In this document: positions 1 to 10,706 of the stretch, in pieces
Layout of the letters: every line of letters begins with the position of its first letter
Numbering within the stretch: the first letter of the stretch is position 1
Source of the DNA: Cytidiella melzeri
Taxonomy: Eukaryota; Basidiomycota; Agaricomycetes; Polyporales; Irpicaceae
DNA: 64,000 bases
NCBI GenBank assembly: GCA_022592445.1
Contig: JABYQR010000174.1
Location: 27,077-91,076 of the forward strand
Reading direction: 5' to 3'
Notes under the pieces: generated by a model
Told to the model about the DNA's origin: nothing
Seen by the model: only the letters and a program-made list of their open reading frames with translations
Databases searched by the model: none
Program-made: the position numbers and the translations under genes

Positions 1-2721
1 GTAGCTGTAGAAAAACCACAGTCATTGAAAAGACGAGTAAGGTCTCCCTTCACATGAACACCCAGCTTTCGGATCCGTGAGGCACGTAGGAAGGTGAGTA
101 ATGGAGGAGAAAGTTTGAGGTGTCCACCGTTTTCGTAAATTGAAGTCTGTTCAAAATGTAAGAAGGTAATACTATGAATGACACAAAAGGGAGATACATA
201 CATGAACCAGGAGGATAGACTTTTCATAAGCTATCGAAAGGATGGCTACCTTTCCGTATATGCCCTCAGTCACGTTGACTGGCCATTCCATATCTATCGC
301 AACATCGAGACATTTATTTGCTGGGAGCTTCTGAAGATCTTCGAGAATGGAGTTGAGAGAATTTCGGATGCGGAAGTCGGTATTGAGATCATATACAGTC
401 CAATCTGCTGGAACCTCAAGCACTACCAAGGAATTTGGAGGCGAGATTGGATGAATGTCGTAGGTCAATGAAGGGATGGCACGCTCGAGCTCAGGCTTGT
501 CTGCACGTGGATTGTCAGTGAAGACCAGCTGGACATCATCATGGCTGTATGTGCGAAGAGAATGGGGAATGCGTGCTAAGACCGGCATAAACTGGTCATG
601 AGCTTTGGTAGGTGTGAGGACTGCAGCACGCATCTCTCCGTATTTGTTCACTGTAGAGTGCAGAGCTCCGCAGACTGACTCGCCGTTGACTTTGCTGAGA
701 TGTTTGACAAGCTGTAAAAAAGGTACATTATCAGGCTACAGTGAGTATCAAACAGTGAATTGAGTAACTAACCTTATGGCTATGATCAATTGCCAGAAAA
801 CGAGCTGACAGCATTGACATCTGCTTGTCTATCTCTGGCGCATGTCCTTCAATATACTGGTTATAGAAGCCAGTGAAGAATGTTGCAGATGGAACATAAC
901 CAGCAAAGCCATTCCGGTCATCCCACGCACTGAACCTCTCGGGCCGTACACTGAAAGAGAGAATGGGAGAGTTCAAGCGAAGCTTCACAGCCTCAAGATA
1001 CTGGAGAGCAAGCTGCTCATAACGACAAATGTGAAAGGTACAAATGGTGTTGGTGAATGGAGAGGGGCCAATCCCGTGCTGAAACATGTGGCGTAGTAAA
1101 GCGACAAGTCTATCTGTCAAAGCACACCTCCGAGTGCAGTGAAAGGTGAACTGGGAAGACAGCAGCGGGGGGAGAGCCTCCAGAATAGAGTGTGACCAGC
1201 TGAGATATGTCTTCTTACAGCTGTCATGGGTGCACCGGTAGCGATAGCCAACAACATATACATTTTCCTCGATGTCAACAGCACGGCGAGGTGCTTGGGG
1301 CCATCCGAGGCACTGTAGAAGGACAGGGCTCCCATTGTCTCGAGAACGTCCAGCTTTCTTACACTGCGGACAGGGGATCCGTCCGAAGAGATGAGGTAGC
1401 CAGATAAAGAAGCGGACTCCATAGAATAGTGATGGCGAGAGCTGCGCGACATGACGTGTAGAGAAAATTGGTGCAGGGGGTGCAAGCTCGAATGTACCTG
1501 AGTCGTAGCACGTAGGCAAGCGCGACGGATTAGACCTGCACTGCTGCGAGAGTGCATCACATAGGCTGTCGTAACGCGAGGCTAGCCAGGTGGGAATCGA
1601 AGAGCGCGGCTGGCTCTGCCATGTCGTATGACTTTGTGCTTGAGTTGTAAGCGGTGCGCTTGCTGTCTGAGAACCTTCCTGATGGTTATCAGAACAGTGC
1701 TCCTCGTCGTCGAGGTCATCCATGCGGATGTCATCTTCTGAGGTAGCGTCTGGGCTCATGCCCTCCAATATGTCGTCCAGTGACTCTTCGCTTGTCTCGT
1801 CCGACGTGAACGAGTCGACACCGTTTAAAACCAGTGCTGCAAGGGTATCTGCCATGTCAGCAGCTACAAGTGGCGGTGCTGGCTCACGCTCAACCGCTTC
1901 AGGCACAAATGGATAAGTGCCAACGTCGGCTGGCTCCGAGTCCAAATTGTCTGGGAGCAGCACGGGACGGTGCTCAGCTCTCTGGTAGGTGTTCGAGTCG
2001 CGCTGGTCACTGCAAAGCTGAGATGCCGTACCGAAAGCTTGCCTGCTGTTGTCAGGTAGCTGTATCAGGTCTATTGCAGGCGTTGGTTGCGCACTGGAAG
2101 GAGGCGAGGGAGCAAGAGAGGTGCGAGCACCCGAAAATGGGCTTGCTGGGCGTGTGGACGGTGCCGGACTCGGAGAGGCGTTGACAGCGTCGTCTAATGG
2201 ATAAGAACATTCAGGCCATGAGTAGGTCATATTTCACGGCAAGACACGTACCGTTATCGCTATCATTGTTTGTAAGATCGGCGCGAAACACGTCGCGCCG
2301 AAGTACTATTGCAGCACTTTCCGCGGCTGACTCTTCTACGACAATACACGCTGGTATGTAAGATGCAGAGCTCTCCCATGCAATGCGAGCTTTTACGCAC
2401 CTGGCCCCGTGCTTCTCATGCTACGGACTTCCTTTTCGGCTCTTCCTGCGCGTGCCAGTTGAGTCTGGGCCGAAGGGGCTGGGTGAGATGTTTTCGGCTT
2501 CTTTGCTGTACAACATGATGATGGGCTGAGTTCAAAGAGTCTTCGAATTTGAGCATGAACTCACCTGCTGGCTCACTGGCAGAGTCCTTTGCTGCCTTTG
2601 GTGCCGTGGCAGCGCTCAAGTTCTTTCGTGGTCGCCCGACCTTTGCCCCTGGTGGGTTCTTGGTTCCAGGAGGACGGCCGCGTCGTTTGGGGGGTCCGGA
2701 CTGAGTTTTCTTCGTAGCCAT
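1..2721 (-). CDS. AT-hook / Cys-rich / DEDD 3'-5' exonuclease protein, 3' end off window
   Basis: Partial gene; its stop lies left of base 1. Exons on the minus strand: 2721-2565, 2505-2401, 2350-2252, 2193-773, 711-202, 146-1. All introns are GT-AG and all phases agree. Residues 1-35 hold two AT-hook motifs (RRGRPPGTK, VGRPRKN), which usually bind AT-rich minor grooves. Residues about 395-600 hold cysteine pairs (CPQCKK, CTHDSCKK) and a W-rich stretch that I recall as the fungal DUF6729 family. At about residue 734 is exonuclease motif I (DVAIDMEW, D-x-E), and in the last exon motif II (GVHVKGDLTRL), as in the RNase D/WRN-type exonuclease fold. Motif III is not in the window. The start was chosen because the AT-hook exon joins in phase; a later Met at 2230 falls inside an intron. 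Inference: a DNA-bound nuclease. The family name is from memory; exonuclease assignment is fairly sure. Confidence 0.75.
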
Positions 2722-3596
2722 GATGAATGTCTCGCGCGAGAGTGAACAATCACAGCTGCTATAACGAGAAGATGAGTGACAGGTTCGGAGAGATCCAGCA
2801 GAAGTCGGACGGAGAAAAGTCGCGCGTCTCAGATATAACCATATGAAGTAAATCGTCGATATAGCCATATAGAGTAATAAAAGTTACATCGGAACGTATA
2901 TAATAACCGCCCAGCACCTAGGCTTCGCCTGGGCGTGTATCTGATACTGTGCACGGCGCTACGTACACCCCTGTAGTCAATGGAACCTCGTTAGTGTCAA
3001 CATTGGGCATATCAGAGTGCTGGTCAACTCTCGCTCGGATACTATAGCTAGACTCTGTTCGCACTGCCAACTTCAGGTTCTCCACATCCCAAAAGTAACC
3101 TCATCAAGATGCAGCCTCATCCTACACGAGTACCCTACGCTAATCTTCAATCTCAACCTGACCGAACACAAACCTCCGTTATTTTGCCCGCCTGCCTGCC
3201 ATGCACAGTCGCGGCGCTTTGTCTCTTTCCTACCACATAGTCAGATTGTCCGCTGCAATCAATCAAAAAAAAATCAAACGAGTGTGTCAATTGTGTACCA
3301 TACAGTCAAACGTCGGGACGCAAAACACGTCCGGTATACACAGGGGGAAAAGCTTAACCAAGGTAAAGTATTCGAAGCTTCAAAGCAAGTTGCGTGAAAG
3401 GAAATTTAAACCGCTGATGCGTTCCAGAGAGACGAAAAGAGAAAACAAGCAGCAAGAGAAAAAACTAGATGATTGTAAAGGACTGTATGAGGCGCAGTAG
3501 AGCAAAAAAGTGGCAAGAATGTATGTCAAGGAGGGGGGTATAGAAGGGGCTGCAAAGGTATCCTGCCGTACGCGAGGTAGGTGTGATAATCAAATT
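2722..3596. other. intergenic, promoter side of the exonuclease gene
   Basis: No coding region is supported. A TATA-like run (gtatataata, about 2897-2906) reads on the minus strand about 175 bases upstream of the exonuclease start. An imperfect hairpin (cctaggc-ttc-gcctggg) lies at about 2919-2935. The rest is unremarkable and includes the downstream flank of the MSB1-like gene. Confidence 0.4.
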
Positions 3597-6500
3597 TTAG
3601 GGATCCTTTTCTCCAACGGGCTGTTCCTCGTGATGTTGTGTCTGATGCGCTGGAATACATGTCAGGGAGTGCTGGAAACAGGCATGGTGTTATCAGAGTG
3701 GTGATACTCACCTTCGCTATCGTCAGTAGCATGATGAGAGGGCGTGGCAGTCTCGACTTTGGGACTTTCCGGCGGCGCGTCACGGTTCTCATGTACGATT
3801 TCTTCTGGCGACTCGTCCGGAGGGATTCCGTGAGGGGCCTCTACAGCACCGTTGGTGTGAGCTTCGATAGTGTCGTCAGCCTTGTGAGCTTCCGCGGGAG
3901 CTGAAGTTTCTTCTGTACTCTCGAGCACTTCAGCCTCGTCCACATGAGCGACCTCAGGTGCCTCGGCTGTGAGAGCCTCGTGAGTAACCTCTATGGCACT
4001 ATCGTCATTGTCCTCGAGAGTCTCAGAAACTTGCGTTTGCTGCGAAGGGTGTACATGGTCAGGACCCGCGACAGCTTGAGCCTCTTCTGTCGTCTCGGGT
4101 ATTGTAGGCTCTTCGACAGCTAAAGCAATGGCACCTGTGACAGGGACGTGTTCAGGAACAGCAGGCTGTTCTTGGGCTACGGAGGTGTCAGCATTCTCCT
4201 CAGCTGATCCCGCTTCGGCAGAGGGTGCGAGAGGTTCAGTTGTACACTCCGATGAAGGAGCTTCAGATACCTCGGGCTTCGGAGCATCGACTTGAGGTGC
4301 AACGCTCGAAGAAACAACTTCTTCCTGGACCGGAGGCTCTTCGACCACAGGAGGAGCTGTCGAGACCTCGTCTTCAACTGACGTCGGGGCTGGTGCAGGC
4401 ACATCAGGTTCGTCATGGTCAACAGCATCAGCCAAGGGGTTCGCGGGTGCGCTTTTCGCGACATCAACAACATCCTCAGTCGGCTGGGTAAGAATTCCGT
4501 CGTCAATGTGTTCAGGACCTGCGACAACTTGAGCCTCTTCTGTCGTCTCGGGTATTGTAGGCTCTTCGGCAGCTAAAGCAGTGGCACCTGTGATAGGGAC
4601 GTGTTCAGGAACAGCGGGCTGTTCTTGGGCTACGGAGGTGTCATCATTCTCCTCAGCTGATTCCGCTCCGGCAGAGGATGCGAGTGGTTCAGTTGTACGC
4701 TCCGATGAAGGAGCTTCGGATACCTCGGGGTTCGGAGCGTCGACTTCAGGTGCAACACTCGAAGAAACGACTTCTTCCTGGACCGGAGGCTCTTCGACCA
4801 CAGGAGGAGCTGTCGAAACCTCGTCTTCAACTGACGTCGGGGCTGGTGCAGGCACATCAGGTTCGACATGGTCAACAGCATCAGCCCAGGGGTCCGCAGG
4901 TGCGCTCATCGCGACATCAACAACATCCCCAGTCGGCTGGGTAAGGATTCCGTCGTCGATGTGTTCAGAGGCCGGCTCGACGGACGCTGCGTGCTCAGAT
5001 GCTTGAGCGAGGGCAACAGGTTCGCTGGTCTCCAGGGCGATCTGCGGACCAGGTGTGCTACCGGTAAGGACAACAGTCTCAGGTGCAGGAGGCAGCTGCT
5101 TCCCCGCATCCACCTTCGAGTCTTCAGCAGCAGACGCAGCAACATCAGAAGAGATAGACGGTCGCGCCGACGCCCCCTCTTCAGTCTTCACAGGCTCAAT
5201 AGCAGTCGGGGTGACGTCACTCGTTGAAGCGGGCTCAGCATCAACAAAAGGAACAGGGGACAAGTCTTTCTCTTCCTCCTTCTTGGCGTCAGAAGAGATA
5301 GACGGTCGCGCCGACGCCCCCTCTTCAGTCTTCACAGGCTCAATAGCAGTTGGGGTGACGTCGCTCGTTGAAGCGGGCTCAGCATCAACAAGAGGAACAG
5401 GGGACAAGTCTTTCTCTTCCACCTTCTCGGCGACGACTGGTGCAGCTGCACCAGCAGTGACAGCGGCAGCCACCGCTTTCGGAGCGACAGGCACGTCCTC
5501 CTTCGACTCGTGCTGGACCTCATCCACAGTGACTATACCCAGTCCCTGAGGTGCAGACTCCCTAGAAACCTCGACCGCATTCACTGGTTCAGTCTCCTCT
5601 GGCAAGATCTCACCCATCTCGCCAATCCGCGGGCTCTTGGTCGACGCGGCCTTGGAGCTGCCCTTGCCCTTCTGCGTGGGCTTCGCCGTGACGTCCCGCT
5701 CGCTCGTATTATAATTTGAAAAGAAACTGAACCGCTTGATAGTCGGGGAAAAGTTGAAGCTCCTACGGGCTCGCGTAGACGGGGCAAGAGATGGTCTGGG
5801 CGACGAGGGTCTCCGCGTAGGTTCGAATTGAGGAATAGGAGGCAGCGGGGGAGGTGCAGGGCGCGTGTACGTCTGCTCAATCACGACGAGGTTGTACTTC
5901 CACACTGACGGCTTCAGCTGCAGCACGACAAACATCGGCCAGTTGGCTGCGATGGGATCGAGCAGGGTGTCGCTCCAGAAATCGAAAAAGGCTTCGTCGA
6001 TGGTGACAGTGCCAACGTGTGTTAGCAGCGCAGGCAGATTTCGAGTTGCCTCTGCTCCGGCTTCACTGTGCTGGTCAGCGTCTGCACGAGGATTGTCCAT
6101 GGATGACCTGCGACCCCGCCCAGGAGAAGAAGCACGACGTTTCTTATTTGATGCAGCCGTGGCGGAGGGAGATGCAACCTTTGGTGTGGTAATTTCGACA
6201 TCATTATCCGCGATTGTGAGGTTCAGGTCCTGGCCAAGTGTGCTCTCCCCGAAGCCAAGCTTGGAGAAGTCTGCCCAATCCGTCGGTGGCGCAGCGGTAT
6301 CGCGACCGTGGCCGTTAGCGGGGATTCTGTTGGCAGCGCCAAGGGAAGATGACCGTCTGCGGTGCGGCTGCGAGCGTGTGACAGGGCTTTTCGGGGGTAG
6401 AGGATCTTTGGGATTGGGAGGTGAGATTGGCTTTCCTTGCTCGTCTGGTACGAGAGTGAGGATCCGGAGAGTCTCGTCGTCCAGAACGTGCGACAAGGCT

Positions 6501-7979
6501 AACACCTGATCGCCGTCTAGAGCCTGATTCTTGATGTCCTCCCATACAGACAAAGCATCCTCCGTGAGAACAGCATTGCCCGCAGCCTGCGCCTGTATGG
6601 CTTTCGAGATCAGGTGAAGAGGGTGTTTGCGGGGTGGATTTGTTGAGTTCATCGTCGGCAACTCAGTACTCAGACGAACGAATAGAGCCTCGTAGCGGCG
6701 AGTAGAGAAGCGTGGACGTGCCAGAAATGGGAGGTCTTCGTTGGCATCTGTTGACGATCCAGTACCGTACGGGTAATGATTCACCAACTCGGACAGTCGT
6801 ACGGGCATCTTCATCAGCGATGATTCCTCTCTGTACTAGGTTTAGGTGATGCATTCTGAGAATAAGCAGAACCAACTCACCGAACGTGTGCCAAGAACAA
6901 ATGTTCCAATACCCTTCCTGCAGTTTCCCACCGCTTGTAGAAGTCGGCCCAATCTTCATCCTTGTTTACCCGCTGTGCAGACACTAGCCAGAGACCAAGC
7001 AGTTTCGTTAGTTTGCTTCCAGACGAGCCAGTTACTTCAGCATGAGCTGCGAGAGACTCTATGATGTCCAAAGTAGCCGCCAACAGCTGCACGTGCCCTG
7101 GCGGAAGCAACGGCACGAGCGTCTTGGAGAAAGCCGCCGATGGGAAATCGGCCGCACGCTCGGACGTTGCAAACGTCGCGTACCAGTCCCACTCGGACGC
7201 GTCTTTTCCAAAAGATGTGCCTTCGAGCTTGAGATGACGAAGTCCCCAACGCATAACAGCGGCGACGTCGTGCGTTGAGCGCGTGTATTTGAGCTCGGAG
7301 TCGAAGAGGGCGGACGAGGACTCGGGGTTGGAACTAGGGAGTTTCGAGCCCAGGGAGAGGATGTAGAGGGACACAAGTCGCTGCTGCACTTGCGCCGACG
7401 CCGCATACCAGTGAGGGTGCATGAGCCCGAGAGTCTCGAGACCTACGAGCAAAACCGTCAACAACAGAACGTATAGCAACGCGCGTGAGAGTATCCGGTG
7501 GAATAGAGCATAGACACACCTCCATGTTCAATGATAGCTTTTGAACACGCCTGCACCAGTGTTAACGTCTCTGCAGGGCTGAGCCTTTGCTCGCCCGCTG
7601 TCAACCCTCCTGATTCCTCTGAGCCTGACTCAAACACAACATCCAAAGCACGGTTGCTTTGTTCCTTTTGCACTGGGAGGTTGAGCGTGAGATGCGGCGG
7701 CGGTGTCTCGAGAGCAGTACTCCTTCGCGAGTTGTCGACGTTCTTGGACTTTGTCCGGAACAGCCCAAGTGGTGAATCCTTGGACTGGCCTTGGGGGAGT
7801 CGAGCATTGTCGCTGAAGTGAGCCGTAGAGGGTGAGACATTGGGTGGTGATACTGCCTCGTATTTGCCGTCGAGAAGGGTGGGCGCAGAGGAGCGTTTCT
7901 CGACGGTTGGGCTCGTGGGAGACGTAGAGTCTTTTTCGTCCTTCTTACGTCCAAAAACCTTTGAGAAAAACGAGGGCAT
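3597..7979 (-). CDS. MSB1: MSB1/Mug8-domain morphogenesis protein
   Basis: Four exons: 7979-7520, 7442-6881, 6830-3712, 3649-3597, giving 1397 aa in phase. The start MPSFFSKVFGRKK and the block around GLMHPHWYAA match the fungal Msb1/Mug8 family, a RhoGAP-like fold that acts with Rho GTPases and formins at sites of polarised growth. The globular part covers roughly residues 1-550 (a conserved FFDFWSDTLLDP lies near the end of it). The rest is an acidic, Pro/Glu/Ser/Thr-rich tail, probably disordered. The tail carries two in-frame tandem duplications, described separately. The last intron (3711-3650) has a strong GGTGAGT donor and a CTGAC branch point. If it were retained, the protein would instead stop at 3662. 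Family assignment is fairly sure; the C-terminal exon is inferred. Confidence 0.85.
4060..4967. repeat. 453-bp in-frame tandem duplication inside the MSB1-like gene
   Basis: Two copies of a 453-base unit (151 codons). For example, cctcttctgtcgtctcggg begins at 4081 and again at 4534. By eye about nine bases in ten are identical. The unit encodes Pro/Glu/Val-rich sequence of the disordered tail. The length is an exact multiple of three, so the frame is kept. Confidence 0.9.
5147..5434. repeat. 144-bp in-frame tandem duplication inside the MSB1-like gene
   Basis: agaagagatagacggtcgcg starts at 5147 and again at 5291, a 144-base (48-codon) period. The copies are nearly identical. Together with the neighbouring 453-bp duplication it shows that this tail expands by unequal exchange in multiples of three. 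Confidence 0.9.
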
Positions 7980-9484
7980 CGCGTGGCTTCCCCACGTAAA
8001 GGTAGTGTAAAGGAGAGTGGGTCGAAACCAGCGATGTTGTTGTTTCGTGAGTAGGGGGGAGGAGGACAACCTGCTCACGGGCGCTTAGAACGCATCTCTC
8101 GAACGTAAGTAAGCCGAACTGTAAATCATTTGTGTTCTCCCAGCATAGACATGGCTACGAAAGCTGCAATGTCTCTGGCTTGGCTAACAAGACCTCCAAC
8201 TGTTGTGAACCTCTCTCCCAATTTCTCCGTGTCCAGGCAGGGGGTCCTTGAGCCTCCTTGTTCCCTCATTAACGAACGACACCGGTACCGTTTCGACGTC
8301 GACGCTATATGACTTGAACTGCAGCCACTCTCAAACTCTCGCGCCTGGCACGTCTTGCCTGTGTCACAGAATACTCTCACAATCGCAAACTTCGCAGTTG
8401 GCCCCGTGCATTTCTCCAGAGTTCCCAAGCCCATTGACAGGCTTTAAAGCGTAGCTCGGGATGTTCAAGGTCAGCGAGCAACAACTACACAGTCTTACTA
8501 CAAGGCACAAGTCGACATCGAGACTCTCGATCCTCCTGCCAGTGGTATGTCCAAGCCATGATGGCAAACTGCGTCCTGAAGATGACGACCACAGCGAGCT
8601 AGGCATTTTCTCACTCGAGTGACGCGGCTGACGACTTACTACATTGTGAGTGGCGAGACAAAATTGCTGACTCTGTATACTAAGCTCGCGTTGTCGTGCA
8701 TTCTAATAGAAAAGGAAAGGGCTTCGAAGCAAGAGCGTTCTGCTGTGTTTCGCGCCCGTACCAAACCAGCGTTGCAGCCTCGTCAGTGATCAGGGCCACA
8801 TGGATTGCGAAACCTCCAGTTACTCGTGAGGAACACGAAGTTGACATCATTGTGCAGAGTAAAATGTGCAAATAGAAGGCTTTGCCTGAGACCGTCGACG
8901 TACTTCATTACTACTAGCGTGCAAATCATACGGTACGCCATAGGATGGCAAGAGTGGTAATTGGTAGTCTCGTTCCTAGACGATATGGCAGATATCCTCA
9001 TTGGGTAGGAGCGATGGAGAAAAAAAGACGCGCTCCCTGCCACGCGTGCACCATACCGTCTAGTGACTTTCGTACGGGCGGGTGTACACTGTAGATCAGT
9101 CCCCCGTCTATACGAAAAGCGCCAGACGGTAGGGTACTCTTTTTTGCGCGAGCAGAGTTTCCTATTCTGGCAACCGCGCACAAACCGACAGGTTTGGGGC
9201 GCCTCCCTCACGTCTGGGACCGAGACTAGGTAATTGGTACCAATGCCATGTATCTAAAGGTGGTTCTATCCCCTAAGCACTGTAAGAGACTTCTTATCAC
9301 ATGCCAACGGTGAGTCTCAAACATTTCGTGACTAGCAAATGTCAGCCGCCGCGGCTGTCGAAGAAGGACAGCCGCGAAGGCGATAGTTGAACATAAATAG
9401 CGTACGTTCTCGCTCTACAACCCTTACCTACATACACTCACATCCCCGCATCCCTACCCCTCACACATTTTTCCAGATTTCGCA
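7980..9484. other. intergenic, no gene recognised
   Basis: This 1.5-kb stretch has only short open frames on both strands (for example 8126-8434 and 8783-9211, minus) with no recognisable domain, splice logic or start context. It includes the promoter of the MSB1-like gene and, at 9391-9398, a TATA-like ataaata facing the small ORF at 9485. A GC-rich inverted segment (cagccgccgcggctg) lies at about 9343. Confidence 0.4.
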
Positions 9485-9778
9485 ATGGCTTTCACCGCAT
9501 TCTCTTCCCTCCACGACCAGGCTGGCCTGGTTTCTCTCGACGTTGCCCGTTCTAACCTCACCATCGTGTACCGTTCCATTGACATCATGTACCCAGAACC
9601 GACCCCTAGAATTGTCAGCATCCCCGTTCGCTGCCCTGCCCGTGGTCTCAAGTCGTCTATCCCTCTCATCCCTCTTGCGGCTGCTCAGGCCAAGAAGGAG
9701 ATCAAGTACAGGAGAGAAGGCTTCGAGATGCAGGAGAACCGCCGACACATTCTTGCCGTTCGCGCGGAGCGGTCCTAA
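9485..9778 (+). CDS. small protein of unknown function (97 aa)
   Basis: A single open frame of 97 codons. I do not recognise the product. Evidence that it is a gene: a TATA-like box at about 9391-9398, a pyrimidine-rich, C-rich leader of about 70 bases just before the ATG (typical of well-expressed fungal genes), and a purine at -3. The protein is mildly basic at its C terminus (KKEIKYRREGF then RAERS) and has no signal peptide or membrane segment. It could instead be the first exon of a longer gene, but no convincing donor follows. Confidence 0.4.
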   Translation: MAFTAFSSLHDQAGLVSLDVARSNLTIVYRSIDIMYPEPTPRIVSIPVRCPARGLKSSIPLIPLAAAQAKKEIKYRREGFEMQENRRHILAVRAERS

Positions 9779-10706
9779 ATGGAGTTCTTTCGTGAATGGT
9801 GGAGAGCGACTTGGCGCACACTTGTTCGTCTCGAAGCTTGAAGCGGGAGGGCCGCCGGGGAGGGTGGAAGGTGGTGGGGCGCACACCCGCTGCTGGAATC
9901 CTGAGGAACCGGTTCAACAGGTCGCTTCGAGGGGAGAAGACATCAGCACCGGCTTCGACGTCTTGCGGTTTCTAGTATGTTCCTACTTGTCTTGTCGTCT
10001 CGTTGTGGATGCATTGTTGCCTGGAGATCTATCACCCATTTTGTTCACACTGATGCACCTCTACTTGCTTCTCTTCCAGTTAGGTCGACTCACAACAACA
10101 CTGCGCGCGCTCAAGACCCAGGACCGGGACGTAAGGTATCGCCAAGGAAGGCGGGAGGTTCAAAGGACGAGGACGATGGGGTCATGTCCCTGACTCTCCG
10201 GAGGCTGACCGTCCGACCGAGGTGTTTCATTCTTCAGCCTGGCTTCCGAGTTGTCGAACAGTGATGCTGAACTGTCCTTTCTCCTTCGAGTTCTGTAGGT
10301 CGCGATAGGGAGGGTGAACGAGTTGGGCCCACTCGCGATCCCTCGGTACGGCGAAGGCCTTTTAGACGAGCCGTGAGTCCCTTCCGATTTTCACAGACTT
10401 ACAACATTGATTTACATTTCATACTTTGGGAATTTTTAGGGAAGGGGCCGTTCCCGGGGGAGGGCAGCCTCTTGGCTGTCCTGGTGCAGACCTTTTCGTG
10501 GTCCCCGGGATAAGTACCTTGAAGCGGAGTGACCGTCGTGTCAGCCGCTGATGGGGAAACCAACATGCACCTGAAGTTTCTACGTAACTAGTAGTTGTAA
10601 TTTTGCGAGGCAGACAACTACAAACGCGTTCAAAGATAGTTGCGACGCTGGCACGTCATTCAGCCAAAACGTCTATCTCATAATTAATTCAAGACATGAA
10701 AATGAG
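9779..10706. other. intergenic, GC-rich, no gene recognised
   Basis: Holds the 3' flank of the small ORF and the 3' flank of MRD1. Short frames on the plus strand (9977-10264) look like shadows. Around 10,440-10,500 are two short hairpin-forming segments (gggaa...ttccc and gcagcc-tctt-ggctgt). I see no known RNA family there. Confidence 0.3.

Noticed and set aside
4177..5006. Several open frames on both strands over the MSB1-like tail (for example 4581-5006 plus)
   Set aside because: They are antisense or shifted readings of the duplicated low-complexity coding region and repeat with its 453-bp period.
8126..9211. Open frames at 8126-8434 and 8783-9211 (minus)
   Set aside because: No domain, no start context, no splice sites linking them; composition looks random.
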